Shown: positions 1-10,046, counted from the stretch's first letter. The stretch is 64,000 bases of DNA from Pedobacter sp. (GCA_008015505.1 SSFR01000004.1:141194-205193), one strand, 5' to 3'. Numbers and translations are program-made. The notes: a model not told the origin generated them from the letters alone.

Positions 1-146
1 CCTAGCTTATTCACCCATATTTCCAGCCGAGAACGCTCAATACCTAATTTCTTAAAATCATGAAACTCATACTCCATTTGATGTGTATCGAGCCACGTAA
101 GTGCCTTTTTAACAGTACTACAATTTTTTATTCCGTAAACCTTCAT
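1..146 (-). CDS. ArsC/Spx-family thioredoxin-fold reductase, partial (C-terminus beyond window)
   Basis: The minus strand from 146 reads MKVYGIKNCSTVKKAL and continues open to the window edge, giving about 48 residues. This matches the N-terminus of the ArsC/Spx/YffB family, small proteins with a thioredoxin-like fold; the Cys at residue 9 in KNCST sits where the family's reactive cysteine lies. The start codon ATG (146-144) overlaps the pth stop codon in an ATGA arrangement, so the two are probably translationally coupled. Members of this family are often wrongly called arsenate reductase; nothing here suggests arsenic resistance. The rest of the gene lies outside the window, so the C-terminal active-site residues cannot be checked. 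Confidence 0.8.
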   Translation of the reverse strand, partial: MKVYGIKNCSTVKKALTWLDTHQMEYEFHDFKKLGIERSRLEIWVNKL

Positions 147-712
147 ATCACTGATTTATTAAATCGGGTCATGGTTAATCCAGCCCCTACACTAACAAAA
201 CTGCGTATCATTTCGACTGAATGCGCAATCAATGCGGGAAGCTCTGGTTGTTCATCCTCATCAAAACCACTTAAAACATACGATACCTGCTGACCCTTTG
301 GGAAATGATCCCCTATGCCAAAACGTAACCTGGGATAATTAGAACTACCCAACATCGCCTCAATACTTTTTAATCCATTATGACCAGCATGACTTCCCTT
401 TGGCTTTAAACGAATAGCCCCAAAAGGCAAGGCTAAATCATCTACGATAATCAACACATTCTCTATGGGTATTTTTAGTTGCTGCATCCAGTAGTTAACC
501 GCTTTACCACTCAAATTCATATAAGTAGTAGGCTTGATCAAGTGTATTTTCTGGCCCTTATAATTTAGTTCTGTATAATAAGCCAAACGCATATGATGAA
601 ACGAAACTTCTACCTCCTTAGCCAGTGCATCTGCAATCATGAATCCAATATTGTGTCTGGTATCGACATATTCCGGCCCAATATTACCTAAGCCTACTAT
701 TAAATATCTCAT
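143..712 (-). CDS. pth: Peptidyl-tRNA hydrolase
   Basis: This 189-residue protein has the usual length of bacterial Pth, which frees tRNA from peptidyl-tRNAs released early from ribosomes. Family residues are visible: Asn10 in GLGNIGPEY, the catalytic His20 in TRHNIGF, Asn66 in TYMNLSG, the Asp pair at about 91-92 in DDLALPFG, and GSHAGHNGL near residues 107-114. In many Bacteroidota pth directly follows prs and rplY. Here mgtA and a porin lie between rplY and pth. The stop overlaps the start of the downstream ArsC-like gene by four bases. Confidence 0.96.
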   Translation of the reverse strand: MRYLIVGLGNIGPEYVDTRHNIGFMIADALAKEVEVSFHHMRLAYYTELNYKGQKIHLIKPTTYMNLSGKAVNYWMQQLKIPIENVLIIVDDLALPFGAIRLKPKGSHAGHNGLKSIEAMLGSSNYPRLRFGIGDHFPKGQQVSYVLSGFDEDEQPELPALIAHSVEMIRSFVSVGAGLTMTRFNKSVI

Positions 713-753
713 TTCCTCAAGAATAAATACAAGATGTAGGTTACTTCATCTAC

Positions 754-3462
754 TCATAACCATTGATTAAACTGCTTAATAAACCACATTTTAACCAACT
801 GAATGAGTAAACAATAACCTATTAAAATTCCCAAAAGCCACGGAAAAAACCCGATCGGCAAGGGCTCCATTTTTAGTGCAGATGCAAATGGAGTAAATGG
901 AATCAATATGCCAATGAGCATAATAAAAGATGTTAATGCCACAACAGGAGTTGCCGCCCAACTTTGTAAGAATGGAATTTTTCGGGTACGTATCATGTGC
1001 ACGATTAATGTTTGGGATAGTAATCCTTCGACAAACCAGCCACTTTGAAACAAACTCTGGTGTGCAGGTGCGTTCGCCTTAAATAGAAAAAATAGAACCG
1101 CAAAAGTAACATAGTCGAAGATAGAACTAATAGGCCCTATAAATAGCATAAAACGGCTGATTCCATCTGCACTCCATTTTTGCGGTTTTTCGAGGAAATC
1201 CCTATCCATACTATCCCAAGGAATGGAAATTTGAGACACATCATACAACAGATTCTGTACCAACAATTGGATAGGCAGCATAGGTAAAAACGGAAGAAGT
1301 ATACTAGCTCCTAGCACACTGAACATATTGCCAAAGTTGCTACTGGCTGTCATTTTGATGTATTTAATAATATTTCCAAATGTGCGACGCCCATAGATCA
1401 CCCCCTTGCGTAATACCACCAAATCTTTTTCCAACAAGATAATGTCAGCACTCTCTTTAGCAATATCTACAGCCGTATCAACTGAGACACCCACATCGGC
1501 ATCACGCAAAGCTGTGGCATCATTAATACCATCTCCCATAAAGCCTACTGTATGTCCTTTGACTTGTAAGAGCTTAACAATTCTTGATTTTTGCAATGGA
1601 CTCAATTTGGCAAAGATGCTCGTCTCGTCGATTTTTTCGATAAGATCCGCATCACTCATTTGTTCAACCACACTCCCCAGCAATACATGCTGAATAGGAA
1701 TACCCACATCACGGCATATTTTCTTAGTTACAATTTCATTATCCCCTGTCAGTACCTTAATATTAACACCTAGTTTTTGTAGCCCTACAATCGCTGGTTT
1801 AGCTGTTGGTTTAGCAGGATCTAAAAAACCAATAAAACCCGTTAATATTAAATTACGCTCATCAGAAACAGAATAGGTCAGTGGTCTTTCTTCGTATTCT
1901 TTAACCGCAATGAGCAAAACACGTAATCCATCTTCATTCAGCTTTTTGGTTGATTGCAAGATTGTCTGACGAATACGATCATCCATGGGCACTATTTTAT
2001 CGTGCTTGATCTGAAGCTTCTTGTCCTCACCCGGATCAAAAGCATGCGAACAGATATCCAACATTTCTTCCACGGCCCCTTTACAGATTAAGAGATGCTT
2101 CCCATTTTGCTCTTCTAGGATGACACTCATCCGTCTCCGTTGGAAGTCGAAAGGTATTTCATCTATCTTTTTATATACCTCATCAGCTCGCAAAACGCTA
2201 TTAATCTCCTCGATACGCTCTAAAACAGCTACATCCAGCAGATTATTTAGCCCCGTCTGATAAAAGCTGTTTAAATAAGCCCATTTCAACACTTCAGCAT
2301 CATCGTTTCCGAAAATATTGAGATGACGCTCTAACACGATTTTATCCATCGTGAGTGTACCTGTTTTATCAGTACACAAAACATCCATCGCTCCAATGTT
2401 CTGAATAGCATTCAAGCGCTTCACAATCACTTTCCGCTTACTCATATTTACCGCTCCTTTGGCCAGGTTAGCTGTCACAATCATGGGTAACATTTCAGGC
2501 GTTAAACCTACTGCTACAGAAATGCCAAACAATAAAGCTTCTAACCAGTTTCCTTTGCTAAGCCCATTGATAAGAAATACCAAGGGTACCATCACCAACA
2601 TAAAACGTATCAATAACCAGCTTACTCTGTTAATTCCCTTGTCGAAGCTTGTTTCAGCACGTTTTCCAGTGATTGCCTTCCCAATAGATCCAAAATAGGT
2701 TGCATTCCCAGTCGTTATAGCAACTACTTTGGCTGTACCACTCACTACATTAGTACCCATAAAACAAATATTGTCTAGCTCAAGTGGAGATTGCTTGCCT
2801 GTGGCTTTTTGCTTAGATTCATTTTTTTCGATGGGAAGCGACTCACCGGTGAGCATCGCTTGGCTCACAAATAGATCCTTTGAATGGATCACACGACAAT
2901 CAGCAGGAATCATATCTCCTGCACTAAGAAGTGCAATATCTCCAGGCACAATAGCCCTCATATCAACCTGGGTTTCCCCTCGTCCATTTCTCAATACCGT
3001 TACAGTAGTTTTAACCATGCTTTTCAACTGCTCCGCCGCTCGATTACTAGTATACTCCTGCCAGAAACGAAGTAATGAGCTTAATAGCACCATCACACTA
3101 ATGACCACCACTGTTTTATAATCGCGATTCCCTGGCGTGGCAAGTAGTACATCCATTACCAACGAAATGACCGCAAGTGTGACCAGTACTGCAATAAATG
3201 GATTCACAAAAGCCATCATTAACTGCTTGTACCAGGCAGGAACTTTTTCATGCTCAATCTCATTAGCACCAAATAGCCGCTGCTTCTTATTGACCTGAGC
3301 CGTCGTTAATCCGTCGATATGACTATCCAACATCTGCAAAAAAACAGTACTGTCAACCAACGAAATGTCGCGCAATATTTTTGCCGCGGCTTCGCCAAAG
3401 CCAACCGTAGTCATTTTGAGTAGGGGTGCTCTCTTTCTCCGCTTTGATACAGATGCTTCCAT
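754..3462 (-). CDS. mgtA: P-type Mg2+-importing ATPase, MgtA/MgtB type
   Basis: This 902-residue P-type ATPase imports Mg2+ across the inner membrane. Visible features in order are a TGES actuator motif (residues 205-208), a TPEMLP membrane motif (321-326), the phosphorylated Asp365 in DKTGT, a TGDN motif in the P domain, the DGINDATALRDADVG hinge, and several C-terminal membrane helices. The full length and the DATALR hinge fit the MgtA/MgtB (P3B) subfamily better than Ca2+ or K+ pumps. A porin gene lies 82 bases upstream in the same direction, so both may serve ion or solute uptake. I see no recognisable Mg2+ riboswitch in the short upstream gap. Confidence 0.94.
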   Translation of the reverse strand: MEASVSKRRKRAPLLKMTTVGFGEAAAKILRDISLVDSTVFLQMLDSHIDGLTTAQVNKKQRLFGANEIEHEKVPAWYKQLMMAFVNPFIAVLVTLAVISLVMDVLLATPGNRDYKTVVVISVMVLLSSLLRFWQEYTSNRAAEQLKSMVKTTVTVLRNGRGETQVDMRAIVPGDIALLSAGDMIPADCRVIHSKDLFVSQAMLTGESLPIEKNESKQKATGKQSPLELDNICFMGTNVVSGTAKVVAITTGNATYFGSIGKAITGKRAETSFDKGINRVSWLLIRFMLVMVPLVFLINGLSKGNWLEALLFGISVAVGLTPEMLPMIVTANLAKGAVNMSKRKVIVKRLNAIQNIGAMDVLCTDKTGTLTMDKIVLERHLNIFGNDDAEVLKWAYLNSFYQTGLNNLLDVAVLERIEEINSVLRADEVYKKIDEIPFDFQRRRMSVILEEQNGKHLLICKGAVEEMLDICSHAFDPGEDKKLQIKHDKIVPMDDRIRQTILQSTKKLNEDGLRVLLIAVKEYEERPLTYSVSDERNLILTGFIGFLDPAKPTAKPAIVGLQKLGVNIKVLTGDNEIVTKKICRDVGIPIQHVLLGSVVEQMSDADLIEKIDETSIFAKLSPLQKSRIVKLLQVKGHTVGFMGDGINDATALRDADVGVSVDTAVDIAKESADIILLEKDLVVLRKGVIYGRRTFGNIIKYIKMTASSNFGNMFSVLGASILLPFLPMLPIQLLVQNLLYDVSQISIPWDSMDRDFLEKPQKWSADGISRFMLFIGPISSIFDYVTFAVLFFLFKANAPAHQSLFQSGWFVEGLLSQTLIVHMIRTRKIPFLQSWAATPVVALTSFIMLIGILIPFTPFASALKMEPLPIGFFPWLLGILIGYCLLIQLVKMWFIKQFNQWL

Positions 3463-3544
3463 AATAGTATTGAGTATTGAGAAAAGTGGTATAAAACGAT
3501 CAGTCTCATTTTAGGCATCAACATCGTGCCATACGCAGACATAT

Positions 3545-4876
3545 TTAAATACGTGCATGCACACGTACTGAAAATACATTCACAGGCCCTCTATCTCGAT
3601 TATAACCTGGATTAACCAAAAATTGATAGGTACCAGAGAGATAGATACTATTTTTTATCATTTCTGCAGCATAATATAATTCTGCTACGTGCTCCCAACC
3701 GTAATTGAGATTCCCATCACCAAGCATAAACCCTTTTCCCCCTGCTTGCAAATAGCTTCGATGAGGCCTAGAAAGGCCAGAGGCCACATAAGCCAAACCA
3801 AAATGATCTGCTGGCCTTTTCCACAAATTTCCACTCAAAGAGACACCTCCACTAATTGACCGATCAATTTCAGTAAAGGCCCAAGTTTCATGATGGCCAT
3901 CATCCCAGCTCGCACGAAAAAAAGCACCTAATGTTTTGCAGATAGCCTGCTCAGCATTAATACCAAATCCATACTTCGTATTTCCATACGCTCGAGTATC
4001 TGTAATATCTGGTGCTTGGGGATTAAGTGCAATACTTTGATTGTAATCCCCCATGTTAGCAGAGGTAAAATAACCAAGCAATCGAATAGCTCCCGACATC
4101 CCTTTAATTGTATATCGTTGGGTATATTCCAAAGTATGTGAACCCGCTTGCCTTATTCGCCAATTAATATCATTACCATTGGCCTCCAAAGGCACCAACG
4201 ACAAGCCATAACGGAGCTCATTTTTGGGCGTAACATATTCAAGTATTATACTGGGTGTATAACCTCTTGTATTAGCTGGATAGTCCCATGCTCCATGATC
4301 CTTAAACCCCCAGGCTATGAACTGTGTTCGCGGATTATGGCTATAAGTATTATTATCAAAAAAATCTGAAACATCTACTTTACCAACTGTAATAGCTACA
4401 TAATGCGTTGGTATGCTACCAGCCAATTGATTGAAATCCATTGACAAATAAGTGCTTGTTTGCTTGAGTGGGAATAATTGTCGAATAAAAAGCCTGGCCA
4501 AATATAATTTGGGATCATGTGTTCCCACTCTGAATGTTTCACCATTGGTCGAACTAGCCACCCCAAAAGCATCACTCAAGCCAGAGCCTCCAGACACCTC
4601 TGGATTAATAAAAACACTAGCGTTTTTCCATAATCTTGCCCCAGCATACCAAGTAGCCGTAAGCGATATCTGATTTTCCTCCAGGGGTAATAAGCTATTA
4701 GGCCCCGAGTAGCTTGCCCTGAAAGAAGGCTTGTATTGACCTAAAAGGGTAGTTTGCGTATGAAAAGAAAATTTCTCGACGAAAGTAGTATCTAGTTGCT
4801 GTGCACTAGCTTCTTTACAGTAGATAAAGAAAAAAGCCAGGGATAAGCTTATAATGATCGTTTTTCCAGGTAGCAT
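3545..4876 (-). CDS. OprB-like carbohydrate-selective porin
   Basis: This outer membrane beta-barrel protein of about 443 residues has a signal peptide ending at SAQ (about residue 25 from the chosen start). The body resembles the carbohydrate-selective porin OprB family: a YLSMDFNQ-like strand, a WGFKDHGAWDYPANTRGYTP stretch and a GINAEQ...FFRASWDDG segment near the C-terminus. It is expected to let small solutes pass the outer membrane. A longer reading frame begins at 4897, but that ATG lies inside a strong terminator hairpin (4893-4926), so I chose the next ATG at 4876. It is followed by mgtA. The substrate cannot be told from sequence. Confidence 0.8.
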   Translation of the reverse strand: MLPGKTIIISLSLAFFFIYCKEASAQQLDTTFVEKFSFHTQTTLLGQYKPSFRASYSGPNSLLPLEENQISLTATWYAGARLWKNASVFINPEVSGGSGLSDAFGVASSTNGETFRVGTHDPKLYLARLFIRQLFPLKQTSTYLSMDFNQLAGSIPTHYVAITVGKVDVSDFFDNNTYSHNPRTQFIAWGFKDHGAWDYPANTRGYTPSIILEYVTPKNELRYGLSLVPLEANGNDINWRIRQAGSHTLEYTQRYTIKGMSGAIRLLGYFTSANMGDYNQSIALNPQAPDITDTRAYGNTKYGFGINAEQAICKTLGAFFRASWDDGHHETWAFTEIDRSISGGVSLSGNLWKRPADHFGLAYVASGLSRPHRSYLQAGGKGFMLGDGNLNYGWEHVAELYYAAEMIKNSIYLSGTYQFLVNPGYNRDRGPVNVFSVRVHARI

Positions 4877-4892
4877 GGTGTTCCCTAATTGC

Positions 4893-4926
4893 AACAAAAG
4901 GCAATCAGAATGGATTGCCTTTTGTT
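4893..4926 (-). terminator. Hairpin terminator after rplY
   Basis: A perfect 14-bp stem (4893-4906 with 4913-4926) encloses a six-base loop, and the 3' arm on the minus strand carries the TTTTGTT tract. It lies 57 bases past the rplY stop. It should end most prs-rplY transcripts, so the porin and mgtA are probably expressed separately. It also argues against the upstream porin start at 4897. Confidence 0.75.
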
Positions 4927-4982
4927 AATAAATGAATTCGCCCGAATGAGATACTATTATCTAATCCTGGACGACGGGTCTC

Positions 4983-5558
4983 TTATTTTTTAGCTTCTTG
5001 TTCTGCTTGTTTCAATGCACGAGACATGATTACGGAAACAATGGTATCATCCACATTATTGGTAATTAAAAAATCATCAAAATTCAAATCCCCGATAGCC
5101 ACTGATTTACCTACTTCTAAACTATCTAAACTTACTTCTACGTACTGCGGCATATCTTTTGGCAAGGCCTTCACACGAAGTTTACGTAGCTTTTGGATCA
5201 GTTTCCCCCCCGATCTAACTCCTGGAGAAACACCTGTCAATTTTACAGGAACTTCCATCACAAAAGGCTTACTTTCATTCAACTCGAAAAAGTCAACATG
5301 TAAAGGAAGATCAGTTAGTGGATGAAACTGTAAATCTTGGATAACCGCATGTGCTTTTATCCCATCAACATCCAGATCAACGAATTGAACATCTGGTGTA
5401 TACACCAAACCTTTCAAATCAGCTGCGGATACTGAAAAGTGAACCTGATTTTGGCCCCCATAAAGAACTGCAGGCACTCTACCTTCATAACGCAGCGCTT
5501 TAGCATCTCTTTTCCCTACGTTCTCTCTACGAGAACCGCTAATAGCAATTGATTTCAT
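4983..5558 (-). CDS. rplY: 50S ribosomal protein L25/Ctc
   Basis: This 191-residue protein is the long (Ctc/TL5) form of bL25, which binds 5S rRNA in the large subunit. The N-terminal L25 domain begins MKSIAISGSRRENVGKRDAK and includes GRVPAVLYGG near residues 29-38. The C-terminal beta domain carries FFELNESKPFVMEVPV and VRSGGKLIQ, and the tail is charged (EQEAKK). It follows prs by 41 bases, an order common in Bacteroidota, and is followed by a terminator. Confidence 0.95.
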   Translation of the reverse strand: MKSIAISGSRRENVGKRDAKALRYEGRVPAVLYGGQNQVHFSVSAADLKGLVYTPDVQFVDLDVDGIKAHAVIQDLQFHPLTDLPLHVDFFELNESKPFVMEVPVKLTGVSPGVRSGGKLIQKLRKLRVKALPKDMPQYVEVSLDSLEVGKSVAIGDLNFDDFLITNNVDDTIVSVIMSRALKQAEQEAKK

Positions 5559-5599
5559 TTTATTGTTATTTATTAAATTATTGATTCCGACTCAAGTGC

Positions 5600-6544
5600 T
5601 CATTCTACTTTGAACAAATCACTGATGGATCCATGCTCATGGACAGCAGTTATAGCTCGAGCAAATAAATCGGCCGAAGATAACACTTTTATTTTAGAAT
5701 TAGGGTATTTCAATGGGATGGTATCCGTTACGATAAGCTCTTCTAACACAGAGCTTTCAATGGTTTTATAAGCATCTCCAGATAGAACGGGATGTGTACA
5801 TACAGCCCTGACACTATTTGCTCCATTTTCCATAATAAGTGCTGCCGCCTTTGCTAAAGTACCTGCAGTATCACAGATATCGTCAATCAATACGATATCC
5901 TGCCCTTTCACATCGCCGATAATCGACATAGATTCGATCTCATTAGCTCGCTTTCTACGCTTATCGCAAATGATAACCTCGGCATTAAAAAATTTAGCAA
6001 ACATCCTCGCTCTATAAGAGCCCCCCATATCGGGCGAAGCAATCGTTAAATTGGACAGATTCAGCGCCTTGATATACGGAACAAAAATTACCGATGCATC
6101 CAAATGATCCACAGGAATATCAAAAAAGCCCTGTATCTGTGCAGCATGTAAATCCATGGTCATGATCCGATGCGCACCTGCTGCAGTGATGAGATTAGCA
6201 ATCAATTTTGCCCCAATGGCAACACGTGGCCTATCCTTTCTATCCTGTCTGGCTAATCCAAAATAGGGAATGACAACAGTAATATAATGTGCCGATGCCC
6301 GTTTAGCAGCATCGGTCACCAGGAGCAATTCAACCAAGTTGTCATTTGGCTGGTTCGTAGATTGTATCAGAAATACATCACAACCTCGAATAGTTTCATT
6401 ATAGAAAGGCTGAATTTCGCCATCACTAAATCGAGCCACTCGAAGGTCTCCGAGTTCTTTTCCATAGGATTTCGCGATTTTTGTAGCTAAATCAACTGTT
6501 CCCGATCCTGAGAATAGTTTAACTGGATTAAATGAAGGGGGCAT
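5600..6544 (-). CDS. prs: Ribose-phosphate pyrophosphokinase
   Basis: This 314-residue enzyme makes PRPP from ribose 5-phosphate and ATP, feeding nucleotide, His and Trp synthesis. Visible motifs are FSDGEI near residue 40, the ATP-loop RQDRKDRPR near residues 100-108, MDLHAAQIQGFFDIPVDH near residues 130-148, and the PRPP-binding loop DDICDTAGT near residues 220-228. The length is typical of class I Prs. It lies between tRNA-Gln (upstream, same strand) and rplY. Confidence 0.96.
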   Translation of the reverse strand: MPPSFNPVKLFSGSGTVDLATKIAKSYGKELGDLRVARFSDGEIQPFYNETIRGCDVFLIQSTNQPNDNLVELLLVTDAAKRASAHYITVVIPYFGLARQDRKDRPRVAIGAKLIANLITAAGAHRIMTMDLHAAQIQGFFDIPVDHLDASVIFVPYIKALNLSNLTIASPDMGGSYRARMFAKFFNAEVIICDKRRKRANEIESMSIIGDVKGQDIVLIDDICDTAGTLAKAAALIMENGANSVRAVCTHPVLSGDAYKTIESSVLEELIVTDTIPLKYPNSKIKVLSSADLFARAITAVHEHGSISDLFKVE

Positions 6545-6620
6545 CTAAATTATTAAGAATTCGGAATTTCTGATATCAACCTGGATATTTAATGAGATAT
6601 AAAATCCATTCATTTTTATG

Positions 6621-6691
6621 TTGCCCAACCAGGGTTCGAACCTAGACTAACTGAACCAAAATCAGTTGTACTACCATTATACTATTGGGCA
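6621..6691 (-). tRNA. tRNA-Gln (UUG anticodon)
   Basis: The minus strand folds into a cloverleaf: acceptor stem TGCCCAA/TTGGGCA with discriminator A, a five-pair anticodon stem ACTGA/TCAGT around loop TTTTGGT (anticodon TTG at positions 34-36), and a T loop GTTCGAAC. CCA is not encoded. It lies about 76 bases upstream of prs in the same direction. Confidence 0.96.
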
Positions 6692-6893
6692 ATCTAAAGA
6701 ATCAAAAAGCGCCCCCGAAGGAGACCGCAAATATAAGAATGTTACACGACAATCTGCAAATCCATTTTTAATTTATCACCAACAAATTCGACGCACAAAT
6801 TTCTCCTTTATCTATTTAGCTAAGAACCTGTTCATACTACATATTGATCATAATTCACTATTTTCGGCGTGCATTTTGGCATTGTCACGCATC

Positions 6894-9800
6894 ATGAATT
6901 ACTCAAAAATCAACAATATTATCGGATGGCTTAGCTTTATCATCGCTTCCATAGTTTACATTCTGACTTTAGAACCTAGCGCCAGTTTTTGGGATTGTGG
7001 TGAATTTATTTCGGCCGCATACAAGCTACAGATCGTTCACCAACCCGGTGCCCCGCTCTTTTTGATGGTTCAAAAAATGTTCTCATTGCTTGCAGGAGGC
7101 AACATCCATCAGATAGCTTATTGGATGAATATTGGTTCAGCCTTGTCCAGTGGTGCTACCATTCTCTTTTTATTTTGGACCATTACTATGCTAGTCAAGA
7201 AAGTAGTTTGGAAGGCAAATGAAGCGCTTAGCATAAGCAAATTGATTATTATTATGGGATCAGGATTTGTGGGCGCCATGGCCTATACTTTCTCCGACTC
7301 CTTTTGGTTTTCGGCCGTGGAATCGGAAGTCTATGCGATGTCATCCTTATGCACAGCAATTGTTTTTTGGGCCATACTCAAGTGGGATGCACATGCCGAT
7401 AAGCCTAACGCAGATAAATGGCTAATCTTCATCGCCTATATTATGGGATTATCCATTGGCGTACATCTTCTGAACTTACTAGCCATACCAGCTATTGCAC
7501 TTTTATACTATTTCCGAAAAACCAATCAAGTAACCCGTCGTGGAACATTCATGGCTCTGCTAGCTGGCATATGTATTTTAGCCTTTATTCAGTATGGAAT
7601 CGTACAATACCTGATCAAATTTGCAGCCTATTCCGACCTCTTCTTTGTTAATACCCTTAAACTAGGCTTCGGAAGCGGCATCATCTTTTTTGTCACCCTA
7701 CTCATCGTTTCACTAACTTCAGGCGTCCTCTATACACTTCAAAAGACACGCATCACACTGATTATAGCGGTTGTCGCTTTCTTACTTTTGATGGCCGTTG
7801 GGGGGGGGCTGAGTGGATTAGTTGTTGGTCTTGCTTTGCTGGCATTTTTAGAGTATCTGATTAAGATTCGTGAAAAAATGAGGATACTCAATATGGCCCT
7901 GGTCAGTATTGTGTTTATCATTTTTGGTTATTGCTCATTTGCGATGATCGTCATACGTGCAAAAGCCAATCCCAGCTTAAATAATAGCGATCCAGATAAC
8001 GCTTTCTCCTTACTAGGCTATGTGAATCGTGAGCAATACGGCGACCGACCTTTACTTTATGGCCAATATTTTGACGCCAAACCCATCGATAGCAAAGAAG
8101 GTGATTATATCTATCGAAAAGGAAAGGACAAATATGAAATTGCAGGTCGAAAGTATGAGCGTATCTATGATCGTTACACCCTCTTCCCAAGGATGTATAG
8201 CGATGACCCAAACCATGTGGAATATTATCGAGACTGGATGAAACTCGGCCAAACCCAGTCACCCACTTTTGTCGACAATCTGGGCTTTTTCTTTAGCTAC
8301 CAATTGGGCTTCTCCTACGCCCGCTATTTTGCTTGGAATTTTATTGGTCGACAAGACGATGAAAAAGGCGACGGGAACAATACAGATGGAAACTGGATAA
8401 GTGGTATTAAATTTATTGATCGGCTACACCTTGGCCCCCAAGATCAACTCCCAAAAAGTATTACAGAGAATAAAGCCTACAACCGCTTCTATTTTCTTCC
8501 CTTTATTATTGGTTTAATTGGATTAATATGGCATTATAAACGCAATCGACAAGACGCTAGCATTGTAGGACTCCTATTCTTTTTCACGGGAATAGCGATT
8601 GTAATTTATCTAAATCCTACACCTTTGCAACCCAGAGAGCGGGACTATGCCTATTCAGGCTCCTTCTATGCCTTTGCCATTTGGATTGGGCTTGGTGTTG
8701 CCGGTTTAGCAGAATTTTTCCACAAAAAAACCAATGCAACTAATAGTGCCATTTTAGCTACACTAATTGCCCTATTTGCTGCACCTGTAGTGCTTGCCAA
8801 AGATGAATGGAACGATCATGATCGATCCACTAAATTTACAACCCGAGATATTGCAACTGATTATTTGGAATCCTGTGCGCCTAATGCTATTCTGTTTACC
8901 TATGGAGATAATGATACGTATCCGCTATGGTATGCCCAAGAAGTAGAAAATATTCGTCCAGATGTACGTGTGGTTAATTTGAGCTTACTCGGGACAGACT
9001 GGTATATCCGCCAACTGAAAGAAAAAACCAATAACTCAGCACCTTTACCCATTACCATGCCTAATGAAAAATTTGTTCAGGGCGTTCGCGATGTAATGGG
9101 TTATCAAGATTATCACATCGAAGGAAGTACCGAGTTACGAAATGTGTTCGATATTCTAGTCTCTGACCATGCCGAAGACAAAGTTTCTTATCAAGATGGA
9201 TCAGAAGAAAATTTTCTTCCGACCAAAAACCTAAAAATCACGATTAATCCAGATGAAATAATCGCGACCAAAACGCTCCCTGAAAAGCAAAAATCCCAAA
9301 TCACACCAGCATTGGAATGGAAATACAACAAAAACTATGTTTCGAAATCAGAGTTAGCAATGTTTGACATCTTAGCTCATAATAACTGGAAACGTCCTAT
9401 TTACTTTGCTATAACAGTTCCATCCGACAACTATATTGGGCTAGACAAATACTTGTACAATGAGGGATTCGCCTATCGTTTATTACCACTTAAAAATGAT
9501 ATCCCAGATTCCGTATGGAGAAGATCTGACCTAACAAACACCCCGTTGATGTATCATAATATGATGAATAAATTTAAATGGGGGAACATCAAAAATGCGC
9601 GCTATTTAGATCCTGAATCTATGCGAATGGTGCTAACTATCATTAATAATTTTAACATTCTTGCGGAAAACCTTTACAAAGAAGGAAGGCTTGATGAGGC
9701 ACGAAAGGCTTTAAGAAAATGTCTCGAAGTAGCGCCAGATAAAATTTACTCGCTCAACTTTAGTATTCGTAGATACGCCATGGCTGATCTATTATACAAG

Positions 9801-10046
9801 CTACAAGAATTCCAGCAGGCTAATAAAATCGTAGAGCATACTGCTGACTTTGTTGAAGATCAGCTTAACTTTTTGTATTCCGTCTCAAAAGATAGTCCCG
9901 CCGTTAATGCGCGAGATATACAAATGGGTTTATCAATTCTAAACGAGTTAGTCAAACTATCTGCTGACAATAATCAAACTAGCTTGAATAACAAACTAAA
10001 AACTGAATTCAATAGCATCAAAAATAAATTCATGTCCTTGAATTAA
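6894..10046 (+). CDS. DUF2723/TMEM260-like polytopic membrane protein (putative glycosyltransferase)
   Basis: This protein of about 1050 residues has many hydrophobic N-terminal segments, including the hallmark FWDCGEFI at residues 32-39 followed by HQPGAPLF. This pattern defines the DUF2723 family, whose eukaryotic relative TMEM260 is a protein O-mannosyltransferase; a similar role in bacteria is inferred. The soluble C-terminal third contains GDNDTYPLW and RPIYFA, conserved in the family, then a TPR-like helix pair (YKEGRLDEARKALRKCL). The open frame extends back to 6666, but that would start inside tRNA-Gln, so ATG 6894 is preferred. It is divergent from tRNA-Gln/prs. Confidence 0.88.
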   Translation: MNYSKINNIIGWLSFIIASIVYILTLEPSASFWDCGEFISAAYKLQIVHQPGAPLFLMVQKMFSLLAGGNIHQIAYWMNIGSALSSGATILFLFWTITMLVKKVVWKANEALSISKLIIIMGSGFVGAMAYTFSDSFWFSAVESEVYAMSSLCTAIVFWAILKWDAHADKPNADKWLIFIAYIMGLSIGVHLLNLLAIPAIALLYYFRKTNQVTRRGTFMALLAGICILAFIQYGIVQYLIKFAAYSDLFFVNTLKLGFGSGIIFFVTLLIVSLTSGVLYTLQKTRITLIIAVVAFLLLMAVGGGLSGLVVGLALLAFLEYLIKIREKMRILNMALVSIVFIIFGYCSFAMIVIRAKANPSLNNSDPDNAFSLLGYVNREQYGDRPLLYGQYFDAKPIDSKEGDYIYRKGKDKYEIAGRKYERIYDRYTLFPRMYSDDPNHVEYYRDWMKLGQTQSPTFVDNLGFFFSYQLGFSYARYFAWNFIGRQDDEKGDGNNTDGNWISGIKFIDRLHLGPQDQLPKSITENKAYNRFYFLPFIIGLIGLIWHYKRNRQDASIVGLLFFFTGIAIVIYLNPTPLQPRERDYAYSGSFYAFAIWIGLGVAGLAEFFHKKTNATNSAILATLIALFAAPVVLAKDEWNDHDRSTKFTTRDIATDYLESCAPNAILFTYGDNDTYPLWYAQEVENIRPDVRVVNLSLLGTDWYIRQLKEKTNNSAPLPITMPNEKFVQGVRDVMGYQDYHIEGSTELRNVFDILVSDHAEDKVSYQDGSEENFLPTKNLKITINPDEIIATKTLPEKQKSQITPALEWKYNKNYVSKSELAMFDILAHNNWKRPIYFAITVPSDNYIGLDKYLYNEGFAYRLLPLKNDIPDSVWRRSDLTNTPLMYHNMMNKFKWGNIKNARYLDPESMRMVLTIINNFNILAENLYKEGRLDEARKALRKCLEVAPDKIYSLNFSIRRYAMADLLYKLQEFQQANKIVEHTADFVEDQLNFLYSVSKDSPAVNARDIQMGLSILNELVKLSADNNQTSLNNKLKTEFNSIKNKFMSLN

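Noticed and set aside
1-146. ArsC-like gene as an arsenic resistance determinant
   Set aside because: No ars neighbours, and the N-terminus fits the broader Spx/YffB group; overlap with pth suggests a housekeeping setting.
2729-3121. 130-codon plus-strand ORF inside mgtA
   Set aside because: It is the antisense shadow of well-conserved mgtA sequence with no protein features of its own.
3463-3544. Mg2+-sensing leader upstream of mgtA
   Set aside because: The gap is only 82 bases with no visible M-box or proline-rich leader peptide.
6666-6893. N-terminal extension of the DUF2723 reading frame
   Set aside because: The extra 76 codons start inside tRNA-Gln and do not resemble the family; ATG 6894 gives the usual N-terminus.
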